This document shows positions 17,285 through 25,607 of a DNA stretch of 64,000 nucleotides, one piece after another (position 1 is the first letter of the stretch; the number at the start of each line of letters is the position of its first letter). The stretch is from contig JBCCGL010000001.1 of NCBI GenBank assembly GCA_039029275.1, forward strand, positions 434,001 to 498,000, in the 5' to 3' direction. A program made the position numbers and the translations under genes. This DNA is from JBCCGL01 sp039029275. Lineage in GTDB: Bacteria; Pseudomonadota; Gammaproteobacteria; JBCCGL01. The notes below the pieces were generated by a model, which searched no databases, was not told the DNA's origin, and saw nothing but the letters and a program-made list of their open reading frames with translations.

Positions 17285-19543
17285 CTATTTGACGGCGCCT
17301 TCGAGTATCCAATTTAACAAAATGTGATAGCCCTCATCGGTGTTGGCTGGATCGAGGTTATTGACGTCAAAACCGCCTCGAACCCCGCCACGGTGTAAAT
17401 TGTCAGACAGCGTCCCTTCAATGTCGGGCTGGCCGTAGTTACTCGGCTTGAGCAGAATGCGGCTGCGCTCGGGATCGCGAAAGTTAATTCGCTGCAACAA
17501 ATCGGCATAAACTTGGTCGTCACTTGCATCCCACGCGATGGGAATCCCTTCCATACCAATACTAACCATACCGTCATCTAAGAGTGTCTGCGAGTTGCCA
17601 CCGACCTGATGACAAAGAATGCAGTTGTCCAGCACATTCGTGCGAACGTAAGCCAGCGTTATGTCGCTTTGGGCTTCCATTGTGCTGTCGTAGATCACCG
17701 TCACATCTGCAGCGTCACTGGTTTGGCCGGCAGAATTGCTCACCACCAGCTGCAGCGTGTAGTCACCGTCTACGTCGCCGTACAAGGTTGGCTGCGCCTC
17801 GGTTGAGCTGAGCGCTTCGGCGCTGGCTGAAAAACTCGCGTTACCACCCGCGGGCTGACCCGTTATCTGCCACAGATAGGAGTCAGCAAACAGGCTGTTT
17901 TCGCCAGCCATTTCTAACGGAAGGTGTGCGCGGCGGTCTGGACCCGGGTCCGCAATCGGCCGCCCGGGTTTTAACACCGCTCCATCAGTATCGAGGCGCG
18001 AAAACCCGGGTAGAAAGCTGGCCAGTAAATCCGCTTTCTCCGGTGTACCCCAGAAAGCCTCGAAGTTAAGCCTTGAGGCCGGCATGGAACCCGCATCGAA
18101 CACATAGTATTGGGTCAGATCAGCGTATTGAATAAAGTTGTCGTAGGTCGAAAAGTCCTCGATATCCTGCAAGGTGGTGCCGCGTTTCGAATGGCAAACC
18201 GAGCAATGCGGTCCGACCACTTCGCGGTATAGAACATCGGCGCCCGCGGGCGGCGAATTCGGGTCGCCGGGATCAGTGATCCATCCATCCGGTACGTGAT
18301 CGTCGATGTAGTCCAGCGGTGTGGTCTCACCGCCGTACATGGCGTGCACAATCGCGCGAGCACCGTCGCCACTCCAAAGGCCATCGCCATTAATAAAGTC
18401 GGTGTCACCCTCTTGAGGGTAGGCTTCAAGCGCGAGCAGATTCATCGCTTTGAGCGCGGCTTCCTGCTCTTCGCGTGTGAACGACGCGGTATTTGAGAAC
18501 TCAAACGTTTCCAGCTCAAACGGATGCAAGCTCGATTTAACGTCGCCACCATCAACCATTAGACCTGTGTCGGGATTAAGCGGGAGGGTCTTGCCTCCGT
18601 GGCAAACGATGCACATACCCGGCATGGCCTTCTCGCCGCGGCCGTCGAGGTCAACGGTCAGTTTGCGCGACTGTACGCCGTCACCGTCCGGCTTCTCGAA
18701 GTTAAAAAATTTGGTGAACATGGCACCGCCACCGGGGCCGGCGCTGAACTCAATCGCATTCGTGGCAACAATATGTTGTCGGTCGCGCGCGATCAGCGCC
18801 TGAAGATTAAGCGGGCCGTAGCTGAATCCGGGTATGGTGCTGACCGCGTAGTTATCGACAACAAACGCGATGCTGCCGTCGTCATTGCGCCGCGCACGCA
18901 TGTGGCGCCCGTACCCCAAATCCTTGGTGTCGCGAAACGAGACGTCGTATTCAACGCCGGTGCCCGAACCAAATCCGTTCGCGGTCTTCCACTTTGCCAG
19001 CGTGTCCTTATCGTTATCCGGATCGATCGTCGCGTAGTAAGCCTCGGCGTACGCGATCGAATCAATCTGAGACCGGGGCAGATCAAGTATAGAATTGTTG
19101 CCGTCTGGCTCAGCAGTTTGGTGCAACACCTGCTCGCGACGATCCAGCAAGATCACGTGAGAGTCTATCGTTGCATCCAACGTAATTGTTGCGCCACCCG
19201 GCTGCGCGAGTGTGAACGCATGTCTCGGATTGTCGCTGGAGGCCGGATCGGTCCCGCCGGAATTCGCCCAGGAGCCGGAAAACGATTGCGTGCCCGCGTC
19301 GGTCTCGATCTCCAGCGTGTAATTGCCTGCTTCACCCGTGTTGACTGTGCCCGCGACGACGATGTAGTCGCCCGCTGCGAGGCTGTATTGCGGATTCAGA
19401 AATTCCAGATACTGCCCCGCATCGCGCGCGCCCTGAGAAGGATCAGGAGGATCGTTGGTTTCGCCGCCGCCACACCCCACAAGTACCAGCGCAAGCCCCG
19501 CTGATAGCGTCACAAGGCGTTTGAAAGGAATAACTCCGATCAT
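17285..19543 (-). CDS. Surface lipoprotein with three haem-c motifs
   Basis: 752 residues. An N-terminal lipobox (LALVLVGC-GGG) marks it as a lipoprotein. An exported beta-domain follows (NYTLEIETDAGTQSFSGSW, PPC-like). Three CxxCH motifs follow at about residues 314 (CIVCH), 446 (CSVCH) and 646 (CILCH). A PKD/Ig-like segment lies before the last one (SYLWQITGQP ... GDYTLQLVVSNSAGQTSDAADV). A covalent c-type haem at each CxxCH is expected, so an electron-transfer or redox role is likely, probably at the outer membrane. The start has AGGAGG upstream, inside the end of the preceding barrel gene, so translation is probably coupled. I do not recognise a named family for the whole protein. Confidence 0.85.
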   Translation of the reverse strand: MIGVIPFKRLVTLSAGLALVLVGCGGGETNDPPDPSQGARDAGQYLEFLNPQYSLAAGDYIVVAGTVNTGEAGNYTLEIETDAGTQSFSGSWANSGGTDPASSDNPRHAFTLAQPGGATITLDATIDSHVILLDRREQVLHQTAEPDGNNSILDLPRSQIDSIAYAEAYYATIDPDNDKDTLAKWKTANGFGSGTGVEYDVSFRDTKDLGYGRHMRARRNDDGSIAFVVDNYAVSTIPGFSYGPLNLQALIARDRQHIVATNAIEFSAGPGGGAMFTKFFNFEKPDGDGVQSRKLTVDLDGRGEKAMPGMCIVCHGGKTLPLNPDTGLMVDGGDVKSSLHPFELETFEFSNTASFTREEQEAALKAMNLLALEAYPQEGDTDFINGDGLWSGDGARAIVHAMYGGETTPLDYIDDHVPDGWITDPGDPNSPPAGADVLYREVVGPHCSVCHSKRGTTLQDIEDFSTYDNFIQYADLTQYYVFDAGSMPASRLNFEAFWGTPEKADLLASFLPGFSRLDTDGAVLKPGRPIADPGPDRRAHLPLEMAGENSLFADSYLWQITGQPAGGNASFSASAEALSSTEAQPTLYGDVDGDYTLQLVVSNSAGQTSDAADVTVIYDSTMEAQSDITLAYVRTNVLDNCILCHQVGGNSQTLLDDGMVSIGMEGIPIAWDASDDQVYADLLQRINFRDPERSRILLKPSNYGQPDIEGTLSDNLHRGGVRGGFDVNNLDPANTDEGYHILLNWILEGAVK

Positions 19544-19548
19544 GGGTA

Positions 19549-20415
19549 CTAGAACCTCCTCAGGTAGCTCACACGGTATATCGTGCGCTTGTAATAGATA
19601 CCGCCCGACGCCTGAGAGTCGATGTACAGCAATGAGGCATCTATTGAGCTTTTGTTGTCGAGCGCGTAATTACCACCGATGACCAGCGTGGTGGTGTCAG
19701 CGTCGAGCCGGTAAACAAACCGGTTAGTTGCGAAACCGCCGAAAGCATCATCCGGTTCGATCTCGTCGGACGCGTTGATAATCTTTAGCGTTGGTTGCGC
19801 GGTTGAGACCACGTCACCCTGAATCAGTCTCAGGGTGCTGTAGGCGGCGATGCGCGGTGTGATTTGGAAATCTGCGTTGATAAACGCGCTATTGTCATCG
19901 AGCGAAAAGACATCGCTGTCCGCGCTGAAACTGCGAATGCGCAGCCCGCCGGTCAGCAGCAACTTCTCACTTACGCGAGCGGTTAAACTCGCACCCAATT
20001 CGGTGCCGGTGCCGCTGCGCTGCTCGTTGACAAAGCTGCGCGAGTTCACTGCAGCGTTGAGCGAAACGCGCGGAGAGAAAAACCCATACCCCAAGTGCAA
20101 CTTGTAACTGATCGAACCCCTAACGTTTACATTGTCGAGTTCGTCGAATTCCGCGTACTTTTCAGCCTCCACAGACGCGCTGTAAATCACACCGCTCGTG
20201 GTGTTGACCTGATCCGCGTACTCGATGCGACCCAGCGCGCTTGAGATCACGTCTTCTTCTATATCGGGGCTGTATTTCCCGCGCGTGACGTTGTCATCGT
20301 AGCGCACCGTCACATCGCCTCCGTAGCCCAGGCCCAGCGCGTGAACATTCACACTCACAAAGGCGAGTAGCGATGCCGTGGTCAGACGCCAGAGCACGCG
20401 GTGATTATTTTTCAT
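19549..20415 (-). CDS. Outer-membrane beta-barrel protein
   Basis: 288 residues with a signal peptide (ASLLAFVSVNVHA-LGLG). The mature part is made of alternating amphipathic strands, for example YGGDVTVRYDDNVTR, GVIYSASVEAEKY, GYGFFSPRVSLNAAV and KLLLTGGLRIRSF. It ends in the outer-membrane signature YRVSYLRRF with terminal Phe. Its size suggests a 12-16 strand barrel. The TVRYDDNVTRG start resembles uncharacterised barrels placed near exported polymer or surface-protein loci. ATG at 20415 overlaps the upstream gene by 11 bases, and the next gene starts 5 bases after its stop. It is therefore almost certainly co-expressed with the two cytochrome-like surface proteins and could be their outer-membrane partner. 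Confidence 0.85.
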   Translation of the reverse strand: MKNNHRVLWRLTTASLLAFVSVNVHALGLGYGGDVTVRYDDNVTRGKYSPDIEEDVISSALGRIEYADQVNTTSGVIYSASVEAEKYAEFDELDNVNVRGSISYKLHLGYGFFSPRVSLNAAVNSRSFVNEQRSGTGTELGASLTARVSEKLLLTGGLRIRSFSADSDVFSLDDNSAFINADFQITPRIAAYSTLRLIQGDVVSTAQPTLKIINASDEIEPDDAFGGFATNRFVYRLDADTTTLVIGGNYALDNKSSIDASLLYIDSQASGGIYYKRTIYRVSYLRRF

Positions 20416-23400
20416 CAGCGGTTTGATCCTTGGTATCGCGCTGCCGCCTGCGGAAAAGCAAACGGTGAAACCAGGCGATAAAGGTTCCGACAACTACCGC
20501 CAGCACGCCGATGCCACCGCCACCTGACACTGGCTCGAATAAGTCACCCTGTGGCTCAATGCGGGCAACGGCAACACCGGAGGGATCGCGAAATACACCA
20601 TTTGCTTCGCCATCACTGTCGTTGGGGCCTCCGTCCTCGACGGTCAGACGCACGCAACGATCAAACGTATTCAGCCCGGCGCGAAAGTCCTCGCTCTGCG
20701 GCCCGGGGCAGGTATCAGAACTCAGCGGCGCGCTATGGATCTGGTTGTTGGCATCCTCAACAAAGGCGCGCCAGCCTTCACCGGGCACGTACAGACGGTA
20801 CTGCGAATCCGGCAACAAACCGGTGCTGATCGGTAACACGATGCGGGCGATGCGATTGCCTTCACCGAGCCCCGCAATTTCGAAGTCGAACAGGCCACCG
20901 ATAAAGTCGAATTCCGCGTCGTCAGACGACGCGGGCGGCGCGCCGTTTTCACCGAAACTGGCAATGTCGGTGGCGGTAATTTCGGCGCCGCTGCGACGCG
21001 CACTCAGCGCTGTGGTACCCAGGCGCAGGCTCAAACCGGTATCGACCTGAATCACACCCGTGGTTTCAGCAGTGCCGACGCGAGTCTGCAGCAAATGAGG
21101 CGCCGCCAGCTCGGGCACTTCATCGGCATCATCGATTCCATCGCCATTGACATCATCGAGACAACCCGCAGCCAGACTCAGATACACGTCCAAAGAACCA
21201 CTGAGCGACGGCGACCCATCATCAGCGACATTCGCTTGTACTCTGTAAGCACCATCAGCCAGCGCGGCCGGATCAAATTCAAACGTCGCACTGCCGACCT
21301 GTCCGCTTGCATTGATCGGCACTAGCGCGTTGTCTGTACCGACCCAATCGAGCGTCAGGGCATCCGTTGAGTTCGGATCGCTCGCCGCCGCCGTTACCGT
21401 GACCGCACCGCGTGACTGGCAAATCGCGTGGCCGGTATTGCCGGCCTGATCGACGCTCAGGGTTACGGCCGGCGCAATGTTGCGGTTGTCAACGATGCGC
21501 AGCAGATGTGTGTTTGCCGCACCGATGCCGGCAAAATCGCCGCTAATCAAGGTGATCGAAACCTGCTCCTCACCTTCGAAATCTGTGTCTGCAATCGTGT
21601 CGATTGCGATCACGCCCATGGTGCCCGAGGCAATTTGCAATGTACCGCTGGGCATCACGACATCAGCGGTATCTTCTGATCCGCCGACGTCGATTGCCTC
21701 GTTGGGCAACTCTTCCACTTCGTATTCGATATTAACGGGATACTCAGGCGCGTCGCCGCTCAGTGTTACCAGCACGTTCGCGGTGCCGCCTTCGCCAATC
21801 GTCTGGCCCGGCGTTACCGTCGCCATCGGCACGACGTCGAGTTGCTGCATTTGCATCGCTTCGTTGTCGGATAGATCCGTCGCGGTCCAGGTAATGGTGT
21901 AACGCCCCGGCAGGAAGGGGCCGGGCATATCCGCGATCGGCGTGATCACACCGTCGCGACCATCGACTGCAGACACCCCAACGCTGTCCGGCGTAATCGG
22001 CGTGAGGAATCCTGACGAGGTGAGCGAAAATGGTGTCTCAACCGTCAGGATCGGTGCGATATCGTCAACTTCGGGGTTGTCGCCGTTCAAAATTTCGTCG
22101 ATGTTGCTGACGCCGTCGCCGTCGAAATCTTCCTGCGCATCATCGGGGTTCAAGGGGTCAAGAAAATCGTACGCGTCTTCCTGGACGTCAGTCAGCCCGT
22201 CGTTGTCGTCATCGTCATCGCAGGCGTTGCCGGCGGCATCCTCGTCAAAATCGGCCTGATCGGCATTGGCATCGTCGGGGCAATTGTCCAGCGCATTCGG
22301 AACCCCGTCGCTGTCGTCATCGGGCGGTGTAACCGTGACATTGGCGCTGGCCGTTAAACCCCCAGAATCTTCAAACGTGTAGCTAAAAGTGGCGTTGGTC
22401 GTAAACGGGTCTGGCGGCGTGTACAGCAGCTCATCCGCGGCCGGTGCAATCGTGACTGTGCCGACCGATGCAGACGTCACAGAAATGATCTCTTGAGTAT
22501 CGCCGCTGTCGACGTCGTCGTCGTTCGCGAGCACGTCGAGCTGATTGTTCGAACTGCCGTCAGCGACGGCGAATTGATCGTTCGCCGCAGTTGGCGCGTC
22601 GTTGATCGCGTCGATGGTTAAATTGACGGTGACGGTTTCACTATTATTGATGCCGTCTGCACCCTCCCCGACGCGCACGACGATGGTCACCGCACCGTTA
22701 AAGTTCGACGCAGGATTAAACGTGAGCGTAGCGGTTGCCGCGCTGCCGTTGTCACCCGTGCTGGTCACAGTCGCCGTGCCTGCCGCTGCCGGCGTTGTCG
22801 ACTGGATGCCCCAGGTGATGTCCGCCAGCGCCGTATCGGCGTCAGTCGCGCTAAAGTTGATCGGCGTAAACGCGTCGGGTGCGCCGTCCTCGTCCATGTT
22901 GGCCGCTATCGGTCCCGCCGGCGTAACAACCGGCGCATCGCTCACAGGCGCAACGTTTACGGTGACAATAATCGTGTTCGACGAACTGTTATCGGGCTCT
23001 TGAACGCGAACCGTGAAGGTGTCCTGACCGTTTTGATCGGCAAGGGTGTTGTAGTCGATCGTTTTACTGGCCCCGGTGCTGCCACCGACGATTGACGGCG
23101 TGCCAAGCGCAGGATTCGTGTGATTGGTAATCGACCACTGCAGCGTACTGTTGGCGACGTCCGGATCGTCCGCATTGAACGTCAGGGAAAAATCGTCGTC
23201 CTCATCAATATTGCGGGTAATGTCCGCGCCACTGCCACCTTGCGTGAGCTCCGTAGGATCCTCGACCGGTGTAATATTAACGGTGACGGTGCCCACATCC
23301 GTACCGCCTTCGGAATCAGTTATCGTGTAGGTAAACGTATCCGATCCATTCGAGTCGTCGTTGTTGGGGTTGTAAAAGAGCGTCGACCCGGAACGCGTGA

Positions 23401-24190
23401 CCACACCTTTTGTTCCATCGGTGTCAGATGTGATCGAAATATTGTCACCGCTGTCGTTGCGGTTGGAACCGGCACCCACCGGGCTGCCGCTGAAGTCATT
23501 GCCAAGCACATTGGTAATCGATACAGACCCTCCGTCCTCGAGAATCGAGACGGATGTGCGGTCATCGGCCACCGCAACCGGGTCGGAATTTAGCGTCAGA
23601 TTCAGCGTATCGCAGTGGACTTCATCACCGGCGTCCGCCAGGTTATTGCCGTTGCCGTCGTTCATGCACGCGAATAGCCGGTAGTCACCAACATCCAGCG
23701 ATGTGGGCGGCGTCCACGAAAACGAGTAGGTCGCGCCACTGGTGCCCGGGTCCTGATGCACAATCTCGTTGCCGATGATTCGCACGTCGGCGTCACTCTC
23801 GGTTAACCCCGACAGCGACGAGCCGGTCGGGCTACCGCCGCTCAGCTCATAAAACGCGGCGTTGACGCCACTGTTTGAACCGCTTGGTGAAGACAGGCGC
23901 ACCGAGTAGGCGTGCGTTTCGCCGGGGTCAGGGGTCGTATCGCCGGTGAAATTGAGGGTTGTGGAGTCGAGAGAATTAAAAGTGCCGTGACACGACGTGC
24001 AATTGGCGGTGTTATTGTGATATCCCGTCGGCCAGAGGTCGCCACCTCCGGTTCCCGCGCCGTTGTTGGCCAAAGCAGCCTGGATGCTTGCGCCCGCGAC
24101 TAAGCTAATCGAGACACACGCCCACAGCACTGACCACGCGCGCTTAAGACGGACAGATGTGCATACAACAGTGTTGGCAACTGGCTTCAC
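20405..24190 (-). CDS. Giant multi-domain surface protein with haem-c motif and C-terminal anchor
   Basis: About 1261 residues from GTG 24190. That start has GAAGGA upstream, and a sigma-70-like promoter lies just before it, so the longer in-frame GTG at 24247 is less likely. Order: signal peptide (to AALA-NNGAG); a choice-of-anchor-V/reeler-like region with one haem-c motif (NCTSCHG); several Ig/cadherin-like repeats (VLGNDFSG, TYTITDSEGG, NDAPTAANDQ); a thrombospondin-3-type Asp-rich stretch; an HYR-like domain; a Calx-beta-like segment; a choice-of-anchor-U-like domain (YRLYVPGEGW ... LTVEDGGPNDSDG). The tail is GGGGIG, a hydrophobic helix, then FRRRQR. The tail looks like a sorting signal of the GlyGly-CTERM (rhombosortase) kind. 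It is probably a surface-displayed filamentous protein. Confidence 0.85.
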   Translation of the reverse strand: MKPVANTVVCTSVRLKRAWSVLWACVSISLVAGASIQAALANNGAGTGGGDLWPTGYHNNTANCTSCHGTFNSLDSTTLNFTGDTTPDPGETHAYSVRLSSPSGSNSGVNAAFYELSGGSPTGSSLSGLTESDADVRIIGNEIVHQDPGTSGATYSFSWTPPTSLDVGDYRLFACMNDGNGNNLADAGDEVHCDTLNLTLNSDPVAVADDRTSVSILEDGGSVSITNVLGNDFSGSPVGAGSNRNDSGDNISITSDTDGTKGVVTRSGSTLFYNPNNDDSNGSDTFTYTITDSEGGTDVGTVTVNITPVEDPTELTQGGSGADITRNIDEDDDFSLTFNADDPDVANSTLQWSITNHTNPALGTPSIVGGSTGASKTIDYNTLADQNGQDTFTVRVQEPDNSSSNTIIVTVNVAPVSDAPVVTPAGPIAANMDEDGAPDAFTPINFSATDADTALADITWGIQSTTPAAAGTATVTSTGDNGSAATATLTFNPASNFNGAVTIVVRVGEGADGINNSETVTVNLTIDAINDAPTAANDQFAVADGSSNNQLDVLANDDDVDSGDTQEIISVTSASVGTVTIAPAADELLYTPPDPFTTNATFSYTFEDSGGLTASANVTVTPPDDDSDGVPNALDNCPDDANADQADFDEDAAGNACDDDDDNDGLTDVQEDAYDFLDPLNPDDAQEDFDGDGVSNIDEILNGDNPEVDDIAPILTVETPFSLTSSGFLTPITPDSVGVSAVDGRDGVITPIADMPGPFLPGRYTITWTATDLSDNEAMQMQQLDVVPMATVTPGQTIGEGGTANVLVTLSGDAPEYPVNIEYEVEELPNEAIDVGGSEDTADVVMPSGTLQIASGTMGVIAIDTIADTDFEGEEQVSITLISGDFAGIGAANTHLLRIVDNRNIAPAVTLSVDQAGNTGHAICQSRGAVTVTAAASDPNSTDALTLDWVGTDNALVPINASGQVGSATFEFDPAALADGAYRVQANVADDGSPSLSGSLDVYLSLAAGCLDDVNGDGIDDADEVPELAAPHLLQTRVGTAETTGVIQVDTGLSLRLGTTALSARRSGAEITATDIASFGENGAPPASSDDAEFDFIGGLFDFEIAGLGEGNRIARIVLPISTGLLPDSQYRLYVPGEGWRAFVEDANNQIHSAPLSSDTCPGPQSEDFRAGLNTFDRCVRLTVEDGGPNDSDGEANGVFRDPSGVAVARIEPQGDLFEPVSGGGGIGVLAVVVGTFIAWFHRLLFRRRQRDTKDQTADEK

Positions 24191-24226
24191 TGCTCTTAAT
24201 CCTTCGGAGAAAGACTTGCTGAGCAA

Positions 24227-24254
24227 TGTATCCCGACTGCGCCCCACACATCAA
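24227..24254 (-). promoter_or_regulatory. Putative sigma-70 promoter of the surface cytochrome operon
   Basis: On the minus strand TTGATG (24254-24249) and GATACA (24232-24227) are 16 bases apart. They would start a transcript with a leader of about 30 bases before the GTG at 24190. This supports that start over the one at 24247, which would lie upstream of the transcript. Confidence 0.45.
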
Positions 24255-24315
24255 GCGCGCGGGGAATAATTCACTCCAATTCGTTAACGAACACGCACCG
24301 ATTTTTGATGATTGC

Positions 24316-25050
24316 TTATCGCGCGGAGATTTCTGTCATTTTTGGCTCGATCCAGTCACGCACCTGTTCGCGCACTTGATCGGGGCTCAAGCCTTCGGGG
24401 TCGATCAGTGGCCCGAACGAAAACACCACCTCACCCGGCCACTTGATCAAGCTGTGGCGTGGCCAGAAGTCGCCGGAGTTGATCGCGACAGGTAAAATCT
24501 TTGTGCTGGTTTCGACTGCCATTATCGCACCGCCGATTTTGTAGTCGGGCGGGGCGCCCGCGGCACGGCGCGTGCCTTCAGGAAAAATGATGACCCACAT
24601 GCCGCTCGCAAGGCGTTCGCGCGCCTGCGAAACAATCTGCGCGACCGCTTTGCGGCCGGACGCGCGATTAATCAGAATTTGATTGACCGCTGCCAAACCC
24701 CAGCCGAAAAACGGTACCCACACTAACTCCCGTTTCGCCACATAGGCGGCTGGCACCAGATGCATAGTGAGCACCAGTGTTTCCAGGGTCGACTGATGTT
24801 TGGCAAAAACTACGCAGGGGGTGTTGGGCACGTTCTCCACGCCCTCCATACGATATCGAAGACCGCAACACACGCGCAGCCAGGTCACGCATAGCCAGCA
24901 ATACACTTTGATTTGCGCAAACCGCCATTTAATCGGTAACAAAAAACTCAAGGTGACGGGGAACGCAAAGCAAATCGTACACAGCGCGAAGCCGAACATG
25001 AACAGCAGTGAGCGAATGTATAAAACAGGTCTGGATTGAGACATGCGCAA
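24316..25050 (-). CDS. plsC: 1-acyl-sn-glycerol-3-phosphate acyltransferase
   Basis: 244 residues. Makes phosphatidic acid from lysophosphatidic acid at the inner membrane. An N-terminal hydrophobic segment is followed by the catalytic block KHQSTLE (HX4E, a recognised variant of the usual HX4D) near residue 80. The substrate-binding FPEGTRRAAG motif follows near residue 155, with the KIGGAIMAVETSTKILPVAI stretch after it. It lies one base after gmhB, in a plsC-gmhB-glyS-glyQ order common in gammaproteobacteria, so it is probably the last gene of that transcript. Confidence 0.93.
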   Translation of the reverse strand: MRMSQSRPVLYIRSLLFMFGFALCTICFAFPVTLSFLLPIKWRFAQIKVYCWLCVTWLRVCCGLRYRMEGVENVPNTPCVVFAKHQSTLETLVLTMHLVPAAYVAKRELVWVPFFGWGLAAVNQILINRASGRKAVAQIVSQARERLASGMWVIIFPEGTRRAAGAPPDYKIGGAIMAVETSTKILPVAINSGDFWPRHSLIKWPGEVVFSFGPLIDPEGLSPDQVREQVRDWIEPKMTEISAR

Positions 25051-25051
25051 C

Positions 25052-25588
25052 CTAACTCAAGGTGTCGTCGACAAACGCCGCCAGATCGTCAAAAACACGC
25101 AGACCGTCTGGCAGGCTATCGTGATCTTTAAGCGTGCGCGCGCCTTTTCCTGTGCGCACCATCACCGGTGACGCACCCGCCTGCGTGGCCGCCTGCGTAT
25201 CGCTGATCGAGTCACCTACAAACGGAACACCGCGCAAGTCGACACCAAGACGATCCGATATCTGCAACAGCATACCCGGGCTGGGTTTTCGGCAGGGGCA
25301 ACCCTCATCGGGCCCGTGCGGACAAAAAAATACCGCGTCGATGCGACCACCCAGTTGCGCCAGCGAGTACGTCATTTTTTGGTGTATCTCGTGCAAGGTC
25401 TCAACGCTGAGCAATCCGCGTGCGATACCTGACTGATTGGTTGCCACCGCGATGTGATACCCGGACTGATTCAGCAGCGCTATTGCTTCAAGACTACCGG
25501 GAATCGGCTCCCACTCATCTGCAGACTTGATAAACGCGTCCGAGTCCGCGTTGATGACACCGTCGCGATCGAGGATAACCAGTTTCAT
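25052..25588 (-). CDS. gmhB: D-glycero-beta-D-manno-heptose-1,7-bisphosphate 7-phosphatase
   Basis: 178 residues, HAD superfamily. The nucleophile motif is at the N-terminus (ILDRDGVIN), followed by ATNQSGIARG (motif II) and KPSPGM (motif III). A zinc-binding Cys/His loop (CPHGPDEGCPC) separates GmhB from other HAD phosphatases. It removes the 7-phosphate in ADP-heptose synthesis for the LPS inner core. It sits 19 bases after glyS and one base before plsC. The histidinol-phosphate phosphatase (HisB-N) branch is related, but no his genes are nearby. Confidence 0.95.
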   Translation of the reverse strand: MKLVILDRDGVINADSDAFIKSADEWEPIPGSLEAIALLNQSGYHIAVATNQSGIARGLLSVETLHEIHQKMTYSLAQLGGRIDAVFFCPHGPDEGCPCRKPSPGMLLQISDRLGVDLRGVPFVGDSISDTQAATQAGASPVMVRTGKGARTLKDHDSLPDGLRVFDDLAAFVDDTLS

Positions 25589-25607
25589 GTGCAGAGAACC
25601 AACACCA

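Noticed and set aside
18599..19504. 300-codon open frame opposite the haem lipoprotein
   Set aside because: It lies fully antisense to a gene with a lipobox and haem motifs; its sequence is Arg/Val-rich and low in domain signals.
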